Of a DNA stretch of 64,000 nucleotides, positions 1 through 12,409 are shown piece after piece. A model generated the notes under the pieces. The model saw nothing but the letters and a program-made list of their open reading frames with translations. It made no database searches and had not been told where the DNA came from. The DNA lies in the NCBI RefSeq assembly GCF_010183535.1, contig NC_071330.1:9157717-9221716 (forward strand), given 5' to 3'. The stretch comes from Caenorhabditis remanei (lineage: Eukaryota > Nematoda > Chromadorea > Rhabditida > Rhabditidae). The translations under genes were made by a program, and so were the position numbers. The first letter of the stretch is position 1; the number at the start of each line of letters is the position of its first letter.

Positions 1-18
1 TTCCAAATTGTTTTTCAG

Positions 19-1603
19 ACGACAGCACCAGATGAAATGCACGATCCGGTTATTATTGACGATTCAGAATACGATATGATTGAAGATGGTCAGAAATCAT
101 CTTCACGTGGTTTGGTTCCAATTATACCAGGATTCAATCTTCCTTGGAGTCATATCCCAGTTTTCATGATTGTTCTCGTTGCTGCTGCTGTTTTTCATGA
201 AGTAGCGACTGAAGAAGAAAAGAAATAAATAAATATTCATTTACAGCTTGGACACGCATGGGCTGCGATTTCTAACAATGTAACTGTCAACGGATTTGGA
301 ATCTTCGTACTCGCAGTTTATCCAGGGGCCTTCACTGATATCGAACCAGTTTCCCTGAAAAGAGCTACTCCTTTCCGTCGTCTTCAAATATTCGGAGCTG
401 GAATTTGGCATAATCTCCTTCTTGCTCTTCTTGCATTTGGAATGTTCCACCTGACCCCAGTTATTTTATCACCAGTGTTGGCTTATGGCAATGGCGTTTC
501 AGTAAAAGGTGTGGACATTCGATCCGGCTTGTCAAATTCACAAACAGGGCTTTTTTCGGGAGATATTGTGAAAAGTATCGATGAGTGTTCTGTAGAAACT
601 ACGGCAGACTGGTGGAGATGTATTCGGGATTCGAAGAATATGCACAATGGAAGATGTGTTGACAAAGAAGCTGTTGAAGCAGCTACATCATTTAACGTTT
701 GTCTTTGATTATTCCCCATTTCAAAAAAAAGAGGATTTCAGCATCGTACGGAGGCTGACGAAATATTGTGTTGCGATGAGTTCAATGTTACGACTGCCCA
801 TGTTTGTTTCGAACGAGAAGAGAAGGTTGCTAAGGAAGTAGAAGCTCAAACACGCGCGCCTCAATTGAATGCTCTTCTTGGTTTAGAAGCACACGATGAT
901 ACTCCGTATGGTGCTGCATTAGGCGCTGCTCCAGTTGAAGAAAAAACGGTTACAAAATACAGTTGTCTTCATGCGAGGCATGTTGTTGAACAAGCCGTTT
1001 GTAACGTTAGCGACCCTTGCAAAAACGAAAAAGATCAAGCGGAGAAAGTTTGTGTCTATCCGGCTCTACACAATGGAACAAGACTTGTAAAAATAGGATT
1101 AGCCAACCGAAACAAGCCAATTCTTTTTGTGGGACAACTGAATGAGGTAAATAATTCAGTGCCATTCTTCTTCTTCTTCTTCGCGTTTTCCCAGGTGTCA
1201 TCTTCTGCATAGACAACAAAAAAGTCCAGCTAATGAAGTCTAAGACAATTATTGTTTCAGATGCTTGAAATGGTTTCAATTTCTCCTCTAACTCCTCGTT
1301 TCTCTTTTGTCCACATTTCATGGTTTGAACATTTCGAATTGGCTGTGAAATACATGTTCACACTATCCCTTGCTCTTGGATTGTTCAATGCAATGCCTGT
1401 TTATGCATTAGATGGTCAATTCATAGTTCAAACATTACTGAAAAGTTCTGGATTGAGTCCCAGGTAAAGTGTTCAGTGCGTTCATTTACGGCATATCTTG
1501 TTTCAGACGTCGAGATCTATTCCAATACATCATTCTCCTCTTCGGAACTGTTGTCCTTGTTCTCAATATTCTCATTGGTTTTATTAAACTAGCCGTCAAC
1601 TAG
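19..1603 (+). CDS. MBTPS2: Membrane-bound transcription factor site-2 protease (S2P), 3' part
   Basis: Zinc metalloprotease that cuts substrates such as SREBP and ATF6 inside the membrane after site-1 cleavage. The 5' end lies outside the window. Exons read: 19-201, 247-696, 742-1146, 1261-1463 and 1507-1603 (about 445 residues here). The zinc motif HELGH is split by the first intron: HE ends the exon at 201 and LGHAW begins at 247. The third metal ligand sits in NAMPVYALDGQ near 1390-1420, the NxxPxxxLDG signature of the family. A Cys-rich lumenal segment (about 540-1090) containing a PDZ-like stretch (LSNSQTGLFSGDIVKSIDE) lies between the two motifs. The C-terminus is a hydrophobic helix ending IKLAVN. 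The C. elegans counterpart is, from memory, Y56A3A.2, neighbour of mif-1, which is also next here. Confidence 0.93.
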
Positions 1604-2193
1604 TCCCCTTCGAAAGTTAATTTTACTTTTACGTGTTCGTTCTCTTTTACGATCTAAATGTCATAGTCGTTCTTCCATAACTGATGAACACGATGTCACG
1701 GTGAAATGTTCTCAACAGTTATAGGGGCGTTAGTATACTCTCTTTTTCATGTGATAATCTTTTTCAAACATCTACCAAATGTATCCACTTTGTTTCTCTA
1801 CTCCCGGGTTTTCGTCAAATAATTCTAATATTTAAAAAAAACACCTTCCGTTTCGCTTTCCTATTATGTTTTTTTTTCTGGTAGCTTTTTGTAAAGGTTT
1901 CTAAAACCAAACTTTATTAGTTTTCTGTCACAACTCATTATGGCAATTCAATCAGTCAAATAAACACATCTGTTTCATAATGTAAAATATCTTACGTTTT
2001 TCTAGAATTTCCTCAGATACATTTAGATTCGAAAGCATTTGTGCGTGCTCATTGTAACTAAAACATGTATAAGCGAACGGTTGAATTGAATTAATGTGAT
2101 GCAGTTTCAAATTAATGTTCGTACATTTATACACTCTGACATTTATAACATAGAAGAACGAATTAATCATCGTCACTTCTTGAGAGCATCTAT
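1604..2193. other. Convergent 3' UTRs
   Basis: AT-rich interval between the stop codons of the S2P gene (+) and mif-1 (-). It holds an AATAAA near 1958 on the + strand, and the TTTATT near 1912 reads AATAAA on the - strand, so each gene has a plausible polyadenylation signal. No convincing coding frame is seen. Confidence 0.6.
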
Positions 2194-2642
2194 TCAAGCG
2201 AATGTCTGTCCATCGAAAGCGATGTCGGCCGCACCAATGTTGACAAATTCGATGTAGAACCTGGACAAGTACTTTTCAGATCTGGAAATCTGCTTAAAAT
2301 TTACCGATCACTTGGAATTCCGAGATACTCCTTGAATAAAGGGAAAAGTTTGTTTGATATAGCGTTGTTCTGTTTTGAGGTCCCAACTCCACCAATCGAC
2401 TTCAAGATAGCGAATCCAGCTGGCTGAGTGGTTCCAGCAAAGGATATTGACTGGTCGGTGTTAATATGAATGCACATATACTGAAAAAACACGTTTTATA
2501 ATTCATTTGAACAATTTTAGAATTGCTATACCTTTTCGGGCTTTCCGAGTAATTTTCCCACGACATTTGATAGCTCTTTAAGAAGTTCAGTATTTTTTTC
2601 AGCAGACAGCGTGACATTAACAGAGACAGATAAAATAGGCAT
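2194..2642 (-). CDS. mif-1: Macrophage migration inhibitory factor homologue
   Basis: MIF-superfamily protein (tautomerase fold, trimeric), about 124 residues. Exons on the minus strand: 2642-2532, 2480-2305 and 2281-2194; all phases close. It starts MPILSV, so removal of Met exposes the N-terminal proline that is the catalytic base of this family. Further family features are the KLLGKPEKYMCIHI stretch, the SFAGTTQPAG loop and ISNKLFPLFKEYLGIPSDR. The C-terminus contains FYIEFVNIGAADIAFDGQTFA, where family members read similarly. Introns are short, 51 nt (2481-2531) and 23 nt (2282-2304). The second is unusually small even for a nematode, but the reading frame requires it. Neighbourhood (S2P, then ntl-3) matches what I recall from C. 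elegans Y56A3A. Confidence 0.93.
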
Positions 2643-3650
2643 TTTTTGATCTCAACAAAGCTTTGTTTCCAGAATCTGTATTAAGCTGAATTCCAAAATA
2701 ACGGAGAGGCTATTTTTTTAAATCGACTACGGTAAGAAAGTACGCAAACACCGATGCGTACAATTTTCTCTTGGAATTCGTCAACCGTACTTCGTCAGAT
2801 GATTCAGGCCCGTTGTTCATATTTTCTACGATTAATCCAATTTTTTAAATTTCCGTGAATTTATCTCAGATGTCAAAAATGTTATTAATTCTAAAAAGAC
2901 CCGCAAAACAGAAATCTACCATTTTCACTGAATGAGAGTTTTTTCTAAGTATTTATCCTCTGAGAACTTGCAGGAATAATCCTCAGGTTTATTTCTCTAA
3001 TTTTCTTCCAATAAGCAAAATATTTCGATTTTGAGGAATTTATAGAAGAAACAGTGTAAAAACAATGCACGAAATTAATCGATAAAACTATAGGTCGTAA
3101 TCGAATTGTTTTTATTTCGGTTTAAGCTATATAAAGTGGTAACTTGCTTCATTGCTGCAAATGATATATAATATCGTTCAACTGCTTCTAGTATTTCGTT
3201 ATGGCAACGCAATCTCATGCTCGTGGTAATTATTCGAACGTGTGACTGTTGATGTTCTTTCTATCGCATAGTTTCTGAGGTGTGTTGAAAAATTATTATT
3301 ATTATTGTTACTATTTTTCGTCCGTATTCAAAATGAGATATTTTTACTTTTCCTCACTTCTAATCAATATATTTCCCTTGAGGGACTGAGAAAAAGACGA
3401 TGAAGTCGCTTGTTTTGCATCTCTCATTCTCTGCGTTTCCGTCTTATGACACACTCTCACTGCTTTTTCTCGATTCAAACTCTTTTTATCGAAAGCTTTT
3501 GCTATATTTTTTCAATCGACTGTAAATAAAATTTAATGAAGATTTATGTTTTGTTTTAAAAATGTGGAAATTGAATTCGATATGAAACCAGTGTGTTTTA
3601 TTCGTATTTTAAGCCTCTTCATTATTACGCTACGTACAACTTTTCAGACG
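2643..3650. promoter_or_regulatory. Divergent intergenic region between mif-1 and ntl-3
   Basis: About 1 kb separating the start codons of mif-1 (-) and ntl-3 (+), so it should hold promoters for both. A short TTA/ATT microsatellite lies near 3290-3310 (attattattattattg). A consensus acceptor, ttttcag at 3641-3647, sits three bases before the ntl-3 ATG and looks like a spliced-leader or 5' UTR acceptor. No coding frame is convincing. Confidence 0.5.
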
Positions 3651-6600
3651 ATGGCTGAAAAGCGAAAACTGTTAGCAGAAATTGAAAAATGTTTCAAAAA
3701 GGTATCTTGTCTGTTTTCGTCCTCTAAATAATTGGTAATCGTTTTAGATCGACGAAGGCGTCGAGCTATTCGAAGAAACAATGGAAAAAATGCATGAAGC
3801 AAACAGTGACAATCAACGCGACAAGTACCAAGATGATCTCAAAAAAGAAATCAAAAAGCTACAAAGGCTCAGAGATCAGGTCAAAAATTGGCAGAATGCT
3901 AGCGAAATCAAGGTAAACGAAATGACAAAGCGCCGAGTATAACCAATATACTTCAGGACAAAGAAAAGTTAAACGCGTACAGAAAACTGATTGAGCAGCG
4001 GATGGAACAATTCAAGGATGTAGAACGAGAAAACAAAACAAAGCCACACAGCAAATTGGTACGATATAATAAAACGTTTTTCATATTTAGATGATTGAAA
4101 AAAAATCTTATTGAAAGAGCAGTAAATAGTATCTTATTCAAGGGACTTTCTGCTGAAGAAAAGATGGATCCAAAAGAGAAGGAAAAAGCAGAAACAATGG
4201 ATTGGATCCAGCATCAAATCCGATCGTTAAATGAAGAAGTTGACCGTTCTGAAATGCATATGGAGTCTCTTGCCACAGCGGACATTGGTAAAGGAAAACG
4301 TGCGAAAAAGGAAGATTCGAAATCGAAAAATGAAAGGGAAAGGAGAACGGAAATGTTAAGACGTCATTTGGACCGAATAAACTTTCACATAGAGAAGCTA
4401 GAGGTAATTCACGGGTTCCGCGACAAGCCTATGACAAATGGGACACATTCAGTTACTGAAAAGTTAAATTTTACGCTATCATATTCCAGATTTGTATGCG
4501 AATGGTCAGTAACGAAAGCCTGGGAGCAAAAAAGGTGCACGATACTCTGAAAGAACCTATTGAAGCTTATGTAGAAATGATGAATGAAGACGATGCAGAA
4601 CATGCAGAAGATTATGACCCAGAAGATGCTTACGATGAACTCAACTTGGAGAAACTTTGTCAACAAATCGGAGGAGTTAATGTGGCATCTGTCGACGAAG
4701 ATCACAAAGAGAATGGGCATGAGCTCGGAATTGATACATCGGAATCGGGAGCTGTTTCTGGATCACGACATACAAGCGGAGAAAATGGTCAGCCACCAAG
4801 TCCCGCCGGGCGAAGAGTTGCTCCACTCTCTATGCCATCACCTCATGCTGGAACGCCTGAGCTCAAACGATTAGCTAGCAAGGATTCAAATGTGGACAGA
4901 CCGAGAACACCACCTGTCACTCCAGGTGAGACTACCTCTACCATTTTGAAAATCATTTAGAGCTAAGGGTGTGAAAGAGATAGAGGGGAACTTGCAAAGA
5001 CAGACATTAAATACTTGAATTCAGCCTCGACAGCGCCACCACCTCCTGGGATTCCATATAACTCTGTGGCAGCAGGACGATCCACCACTACTCCTGTGCC
5101 TTCAACACCTGTATCTGTTAGTTCTCCGGCTCCATCTCTTGCCCAACCAGCTGCACCGTCGCCGATAATAACAGGAAAAACAGTCCCTGTACCACCACCG
5201 ACGAATTCCGTTAATGAGGTTAGTTGATATGGAATACCGGGAACAATATTATACTGAAGTACTGAAACTAGTGTTTAGTTCAGAAATAGAATGATCTTCG
5301 AAAAAACTCGATAGAAATATTTACAGTTCAAATAAAATTAATCTGAATAATTTATGATAATCAGGAAAAAGAATGCTCTAAAGTGGAAGTGGATCCTGTT
5401 TCCAAGATAGCGGAGAAGCTATCGGAAGACTCTTCTCCGCCAACTTCTCTGGAAATAACTGATAAATCTTCTTCTACTGACTCGGCGCCGTTCTTATCTT
5501 CTGAAGAAAAAGAACAACAGCAAGTGAACAGTGTAAATGAAGAGGTGATCAAATCGTTGTGACAGTGATTTTTGGTAGATAGGAATAAATAGTTGCAGTA
5601 ATTAGTGATAGATAGCATGATTGTTTGTACAAGCGTGTAGTTATTTCGGTTTCAAAAAGCGAATTAGCATTATGTAGAATCAAGCGATCGATTCATTTCT
5701 TGAAAAAGTTAAGAAACGAGAATAATGGAAACTTCACGAATTTTTTAAAGCGAAAAATTCGATCGATATTCACTTGAAAATGTTGTATTTAAAAAGTAAA
5801 ATAAAGCCGAAGACTTCGCGAAACAAAATGAGAGGGTACCAAGCAACACGCATTGAAAAAGAGAAAGAAGCTCCCGAAATCGGACAAAGTCAAGCATCGA
5901 CGTCGTAGACGGATTTATGACAGCACCCTTGTGAGCTGTCGATGTAAGACACACGGCAATGGCTTTTTCGTTGTATAGCAGAGAAGAAAAAATTCGAAGA
6001 TGAAATTTATATTGACATCTGACTCTGAATGATTTTGATCATTTTGCCTTGAATGACAGAAAGAGAGAGCCGCAGAGACATTTCAAAAAGGCTAATTTCT
6101 GAAAGTGTCGAAGTTTTCAAAAAAAAACCGTAGTTTTAGTTTGTACTGTCGGAATGTGTAAAATGTGGCGTGATTAGTTATTATTATTTTCTATCGAAGT
6201 TTTTAAAACTGTACATTATAATTGTAATTGTATTGTACAGGTCCCACAAAAGAAGGATAGTATCACTTCAACGACATCTCGAGGATCTATCGCCACATCT
6301 ACAACTACAACCGCTGAACCTTCGGAGCCGCCGAAACAAGTTGCTACTACTATAACAGCAAAGGCGGAAAGTGTGAATGGTAAGCCAAATAATGTTCAAT
6401 GCTATAAACTTGGCTTGATACAAAAAGTGGGTAGAAGCGCGGTCCCTTTGCTGCTATCTTCCATGATGATTCATTTCTTTTCACAAAATGTAACATTTAT
6501 TAAAGAAGAGGAAAAGAAAGAGGAGCTGAAAATTGGCAAAATTAACATTTCAGTTGTTTATTGGCTATAGTTTTGAGCGGAAATGTGTCAACAGGCATAT

Positions 6601-9375
6601 CGTTTGACAGTTGATCATTCGATTCGAGAGTATTTTACTGCATCTATTAGTTTTCGAGAAACACTATGATGTACAAAATCAACGTTTCTTTTGAGCTTTA
6701 AACAAGAAGGGTGTCACTTTTTTGAACGTTTTTGATCTACTTCCATGTTGGATCACCTTCATTTTCTATAGTCATCATTTCGAGGGCGCGCCCTCTAGAG
6801 CATTTTCGTGTTCTTCTTCTTCTCTCCGTCTTATAATCTCGTGTGTTCTTTTTCTTCCATGCTTCTTGCGACACCTTGCTCTTTTTTCATTTCCGAGGAG
6901 AAACTGAACAATTATGATGATTATAGGGGGAGGAAACCCAGAATAGGACACCGTTTTTTTTTATTCTTTTTAGTCAATAGACATTCATCTTTCTCCTATT
7001 TCGTTCTCTTTCCTTTTTCTTCTCCCAACATATATTTCCTTCTATTTCTCGTCTTACTATAAGAACAGCATCCATCTTAGGCGCAGCTGTTTTCTATAAT
7101 GACATAATTGTTCAGTAGCAGATGCGAAGAGTTACTACAGGTGCATACGGGACGAGATCATACTTGAAAAATCTGGGCCCGGCCCGACCTGTCGCAAGTA
7201 TGTATGGAATTACTTTTTCTAAATAGAAATTAAAATTCACCGAAATTTTCCCATTCCTACTCGTTGACCTAGATTGTAACTGAGATCATAACTAGAAACC
7301 ATAGGAAAAAACTGATTTCAGCAGTGAAACAGAATTAATTTCGAATGTCCACCCTCTAAATTCCAGTTTTCTTGTTATAGCAGGGAAAGAAATGAGAAAC
7401 GAGAAATGTTTTATGTCACATGTGTTTTCATGCCTTCTTTTCATAGACACATAAGATCGGAGAACGCAACGTGTTAGTCGGTCGAGTTCGGTTTTTTCTC
7501 GATGCTGACCTTATTTTCTCTTTTCTTGTATCTTCCTTCTTTTCATCATCTCTATCCTCCTCTCTCTGTTTCTTTTTTAATCGTTTTCGTGAACATTGAG
7601 TTTTTGTCCCCCTACCAAATACTGGACGATTTCTTGAAGTTTATCCTAAAATAGGTGTGACGTCAGTTTAGAGTTCGAGAGCCGCCGCCCACTGGTCCTA
7701 ATGCCAGCGAGGCGAGCACACGCTCGCCATAATGAGCCACGAATATATTTCGCAACCTCATCCTGCCTAACAGTGGTTTTTCTTTTCTTCCGATTGCCTC
7801 TTCAATCTTGTTTTTAACAAAAACAGCTAAGAACATTTCGAGAAAAAGAGGAGCACAAGAACACACTGCATTTCTCAAGAGATTGCGTCACTCTAACCTT
7901 TCCGTTTGCAATTCTCTCAATTTTAGTTTTTTTTTCTGTTTGAGGGTTCCAGTTAGATAGCTTCACTAGCATCCTATCTCATGTGCTCTTTTTCTTATCA
8001 CATTGTATTGATTCGTATGTTTGTCTGTTCCTCGCCTCACTTCCTCGTGTGGTAGCACTTTGTTTGATTTTTTAATGCCTCGTTCGTTTTTCTTTCCCTG
8101 TTTCTCTCAAACCTAACATTGTAGCATGGCGCTGCGCCAGAACTACCTCATCTAGTACACTGGTCTATGTTTTCGTATTCTTTTGTACGTATAGCATAAG
8201 ACAAATACATGACCAGTTATAGTTCTTCTGATGAATTTGTCAGGAACTACTGAATAGATGCATCACCTAATTAAATATGGCTCTACTCGCAAGATGAATA
8301 GATTTTCTTTTCCTCACAAAAAATGTGAAATTGAGAAACTTGTTAAATAGTCTATAGGAAATGTAAAAAGTTACCATTAGATTGAATCCACAGATGTCGA
8401 CAGCGTTTCTTGGACAACTTCTGCTCGATTTAAAGCCAGAAGAGATGCCTTCTTAATTCTATTTTTAAACTTCGTGACGCCTTGTTTAGATGCGTCTTTC
8501 GATGATAATGAAAAGGTCGTTGCTAGTTTCTCATTTACCTCGTTGAAAACTCCAGATACAATTGCATTCCATGATATATGACTTCACCTTCCTCTTACTA
8601 ATAAGAATTTTTGAGGAGAGGCAACGAACGTGGCTCGGTCGACGCCACAGCAGCCGCAGCAGCAGTCAACCATTTCCACCACTACGACGTCTATGTTGGG
8701 TGGAATGCCATCTGACGACCCCGCACTGCAAGCTGCACTCAACATGGCCGCTCCTCAACCGGCTGTCGCCACCGGGCCAAAACGTGCTCATATCCCTGCT
8801 TGGCTGGGGGCATCACCTCTCGGACGCACATCGATGACACAAGAATTCGACGGACAGTTGGCTGCGTTGGAGCTGGCTTGCGCGAAAGCTACTTTTCCAT
8901 TGGACAGTGAGAAACCAAGAAACTATTTGTCAAAGATGTCTTTCCCTGTGCCAAGCTGGTATGGACAGGTGAGTATTGTTTGACATAACAGTTGTTTTTA
9001 AATTTCTAGCGTTTCAGGCAGCTCCAAATACATCCGATAGTCTTGAATATTATCTTCGTTTGGCTCCCGATACATTGTTCTTTATTTTCTATTATATGGA
9101 AGGCACTCGAGCTCAGCTTCTTGCTGCAAAAGCCCTCAAGAAACTATCTTGGCGCTTCCACACTAAATATTTGACGTGGTTCCAACGACACGAGGAGCCA
9201 AAACAAATCACTGACGATTATGAGCAGGTAGATAACTTGAAATCACATTTATTTTAAATTAAAATGATAATTTCAGGGAACTTACGTGTATTTCGATTTC
9301 GAGAAATGGTCTCAACGCAAAAAGGAGTCGTTCACTTTTGAGTACAAATTCCTCGAAGACAAGGAATTTGACTAA
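3651..9375 (+). CDS. ntl-3: CCR4-NOT complex subunit 3 (CNOT3/NOT3)
   Basis: Scaffold subunit of the CCR4-NOT deadenylase, acting in mRNA decay and translational repression. Exons: 3651-3701, 3748-3912, 3957-4058, 4143-4403, 4490-4925, 5025-5218, 5365-5544, 6241-6379, 8616-8968, 9018-9227 and 9277-9375 (about 729 residues). The N-terminal half is the NOT3 coiled coil ([20 protein letters not shown], then a charged helix to about residue 230). A Pro/Ser/Thr-rich linker follows. The C-terminal NOT box holds [41 protein letters not shown] and [19 protein letters not shown], close to vertebrate CNOT3. The ATG directly follows an acceptor (ttttcag acg ATG). The 2.2-kb intron 6380-8615 has an atypical acceptor (tttttgag), chosen because it keeps phase. 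Extra exons there cannot be excluded. Confidence 0.93.
6380..8615 (+). other. Long ntl-3 intron
   Basis: Unusually long intron inside ntl-3, just before the exons coding the conserved C-terminal NOT box. It is T-rich, with pyrimidine tracts around 6800-7070 and 7480-7620. A short GC-rich block near 7172-7195 (gggcccggcccgacc) resembles one in the DUF4602-gene intron near 14760, perhaps a dispersed repeat fragment. A block near 7680-7735 contains a small inverted repeat (ggcgagca..tgctcgcc type). An internal promoter is possible but not shown. No coding exon was convincing. Confidence 0.5.
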
Positions 9376-10087
9376 ATCCATCTCAATTTCTATCTACGTT
9401 CCTCACTTCCTTTAAATCTCTTCCTTGTTATCCTTTTCCTCCACCCCGTCATCAATTGTATCCACAGCGACATTCTACTGTGCGTGAACTTTCGTAATTG
9501 AATCATGTTTCAGATCACTATAGTTTAGTCCCACCACTTTCCTCTTTTTTAATATTGTAGTCCCCCTTCACAGATCCTAGGCGCTGTAGTATTATGATAG
9601 CGTCGTCTTGCTCCTTTTAGATAGCCCTCGTGGTATTCTCCCCTTGATTTTCACCATTCTTTCTGAGCGCGGGTAACTATTTGATGTTCCCAGAGAGATT
9701 GGATTATAAATGATCGACTTTAATATTCATGTTTGTGTTATTTAATTATCAACCCGACTTTCCCCATTCTTCTATGAAAATACCTCCTTCATTTTGATTT
9801 CATTATAATGTTTTGTCGAAATAATCTTCGCCGATAAAAATTGAAGGTAGAATTTATTTGGTTTATATGGTCTCGTTATAACGGATTTCGCACTGGAACA
9901 TTTACAAAAAATTAAGTATGTAGAAAACGAAGTTCCGCGGTGCTAAAAACAAGTACGGAATTAAATCTTAAAACATTATTATAGATCAAAACAAGAATAA
10001 GTTCAAAAATTCAAGAATGTGGACGATAAATGATGTTCGGTCAAGTGATACATGGAGAAAGAGAACAAGTGTGGATGTTTTAATTGA
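9376..10087. other. Convergent 3' UTRs of ntl-3 and rsp-8
   Basis: No open frame is convincing. The sequence is C/T-rich just after the ntl-3 stop, then AT-rich. TTTATT near 9851 supplies an AATAAA on the minus strand for rsp-8. Confidence 0.5.
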
Positions 10088-11534
10088 TCAGTATCTGTCA
10101 TTACGACGTTGCCCTCCGGATCCATACGATTCAACACGGCGTCTGAATTGAGGATCATACGGGCGATGCCCTCCGCTTCCACCATTTCTGTCACTTTCAC
10201 GATCGCGATGATCGCGACGATCGGGACCTCCGCCATTTCTCATGAACCCACTGCCGCCACCTCCACTGCGGAATCCACCGCCTCCATAACTGAAATGAAT
10301 CAGTTTAGTTTATTTTTCTCGATATATATATATATATTTAGCACAAACCGTCTCTCTGGAGATCCTCTTCGTCCACCGCCAAAACGATCCCCTCCACCGT
10401 GACGTTCTGCTCCCCCGAATCTATCGCCACCGTACCGATCCCCACCATAACGATCACCATCGTGACGATCACCGCCGTATCTGTCACCACCACCTCGTCC
10501 ACCTCTATCGTTGAAGCGGTCTCTACCACCTCCACGGCGATCACCCATGTATTGCCCAGGAGTTGGTGAATGTCCGCGTTTTGTGAAAGAATAGTCGACA
10601 CGAATCTGTAAGATGTTTGCATGAACGATAATATGTTTAATGCTTCAATCTACCTTATGGCCATCCAAGTCTGTGTTGCAAAGTTTTTCTCGAGCTGCAG
10701 TAGCGTCTTCGATTAGTTTGAAGTAAATGAAACCGAATCCACGCGAGTTTCCAGATGGGCGGTCATATACTAAATCACATTTGTCTATTTCGCCAAACTC
10801 GCCAAAAACATCGCGTAAGTCTTTATCGGTTGTGTACGACGATAGGTTGAAAACCCCGAGACACTTGGATGGTGGTGGGTTCTCACGATCATACTGCCCA
10901 CCACCACCACCACCTCCACCGCGTCCGCGACCACCACCTCCGTAACGCGGGCGTGGAGAACGTGAACGAGAGCTGGAAAACATATGTCTTGAACTTTTTT
11001 ACGAAACAGCGCCGAACTAAACACCTCGACAGAAACTCAGTCATGACCAGATATTATGTGGCTAAACATACTTTTCGCGTTCCCTGCGGTATTCCGGTGA
11101 CTTGGAAGGCGATCTGGAGCGGCCACGAGAGTTCTGCAAAACGGGGCAAAGTCCAAGGGCATCATAATCATCAACTGGCATGATTTTTCTTGATTAGCTT
11201 CCCCCAAATGACTTCTGAATTCTTCCTATCTTCCCTTCTTTTTCTTTCTTCAAGCCTTCTCCCAATTATTCTTCTTTATGATCCGCTTTCAAAATATGAT
11301 AACTGATATTCTTTCATTGCATTCCTGATATCAAGCTTTCTTTCTTCATTCATTTCAATTTCAGACAAGTCTGCAGAATATCAGTATTTTCTACTTTTTC
11401 TTTTGGAAGTTCAGTGAAAGAATCAATTTGAGGAATACGTGTTAAAGTGACTCAGAGTTAATCGATAAAACGAAAATACTTACCCCTCTAGAGCGAGAAG
11501 GAGATCTGCTATGACTTGGTGAGCGTGGACCCAT
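10088..11534 (-). CDS. rsp-8: Tra2-type SR splicing factor (RS-RRM-RGG)
   Basis: Sequence-specific splicing regulator of the Transformer-2 family, nuclear. Exons on the minus strand: 11534-11484, 11133-11072, 10972-10654, 10605-10349 and 10289-10088 (296 residues, phases close). The N-terminus is Arg/Ser-rich (MGPRSPSHSRSPSRSRG, then SRGRSRSPSKSPEYRRE). A Gly/Arg run precedes a single RRM with RNP2 CLGVFNLS and RNP1 SRGFGFIYF. The Tra2-like linker after the RRM reads RVDYSFTKRGHSPTPGQYMG. The C-terminal third is built of RYGGD/RHDGD-type repeats and then Gly- and Arg-rich sequence ending RRNDRY. A consensus acceptor (tttcag) lies six bases before the ATG. C. elegans rsp-8 is, from memory, C18D11.4. 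The upstream side is filled by foldback elements. Confidence 0.93.
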
Positions 11535-11704
11535 CGATTACTGAAACATATAAATAAATTAACCCTAATGACTGAAAAGTTGGAAGAAAGAGAAAATACA
11601 GCAAGTATAAGTGGTATAGTATTCAAAATGGTCTAGGCATAGCAAACAGCCGCGAAACGTGCGCGCGCTTCGTGGTTGTCTGTCTAGCAGAGCGCGGTTA
11701 CACC

Positions 11705-12050
11705 AAAACGAAGTCGATAAGAGACCCCACCGATTCCGCGGAAGAAATTTTCGATGGAAAGTGGGCGGAGTTTAAACTGCAACATCACCGCACAGTCTTT
11801 CCTGAAACTTAGAAGTCCCGAATCCGTTTATTTTTTGAAGTTTTATGCTTCGGTATGATTTTTTAAGGAGTCACAGAAGCCGGCTCTCTCTACCGAAAAA
11901 AATATCACAAAATTAGGCAGCCTGTGAAAAAAATTAAATCGGGAAAAAAGTGTGCGGTGGAGTTGCAACTTGAAACTCCGCCCACTTTCCATCGAAAATT
12001 TTTCCATCGAAAATTTCTTCCGCGGAATCGGTGGGGTCTCGTCGATAATG
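11705..12050. repeat. Imperfect inverted repeat with a GGGCGGAGTTT core
   Basis: The arm at about 11718-11800 (gagaccccaccgattccgcg through gtgggcggagttt) is matched in reverse complement at about 11945-12045. The arms share the 17-mer cgcggaatcggtggggt and the block aactccgcccactttcc. The right arm carries an extra copy of a 15-bp unit (ttttccatcgaaaat), so it is longer. The spacer is about 150 bp. No terminal target duplication is evident, so element type is unknown. It lies just upstream of rsp-8 and could overlap its promoter. Confidence 0.75.
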
Positions 12051-12409
12051 TGCGTGACCCTGGGACTAAAAAATCGTATTCTCAACCCCAAGAAAATTGT
12101 TCTAAAACATAAGACTAATGCATTGAGAACCGTATTTTTCCAAGATTTCTCGCCTCATTCGGAAAAGAAGACAAAATATTTGAGAAAACAAACCAGAACA
12201 GATTATAAAAAACAAATGATATTGACAAACACAGGCTTTCAGAAATCTTTTTTATATAAATTCAACTTTAAAATTTTTAGTTCTAGAAAATAATTCATGT
12301 CGCCTGGAACAGCATTACTAGAAGCCAAATACTAGCAAACCATGAAGCATCCGAAGTATCAAAACATTGTTTTTGATTTTGACAAAACAAGTTGCCATAT
12401 CAGCATAGA

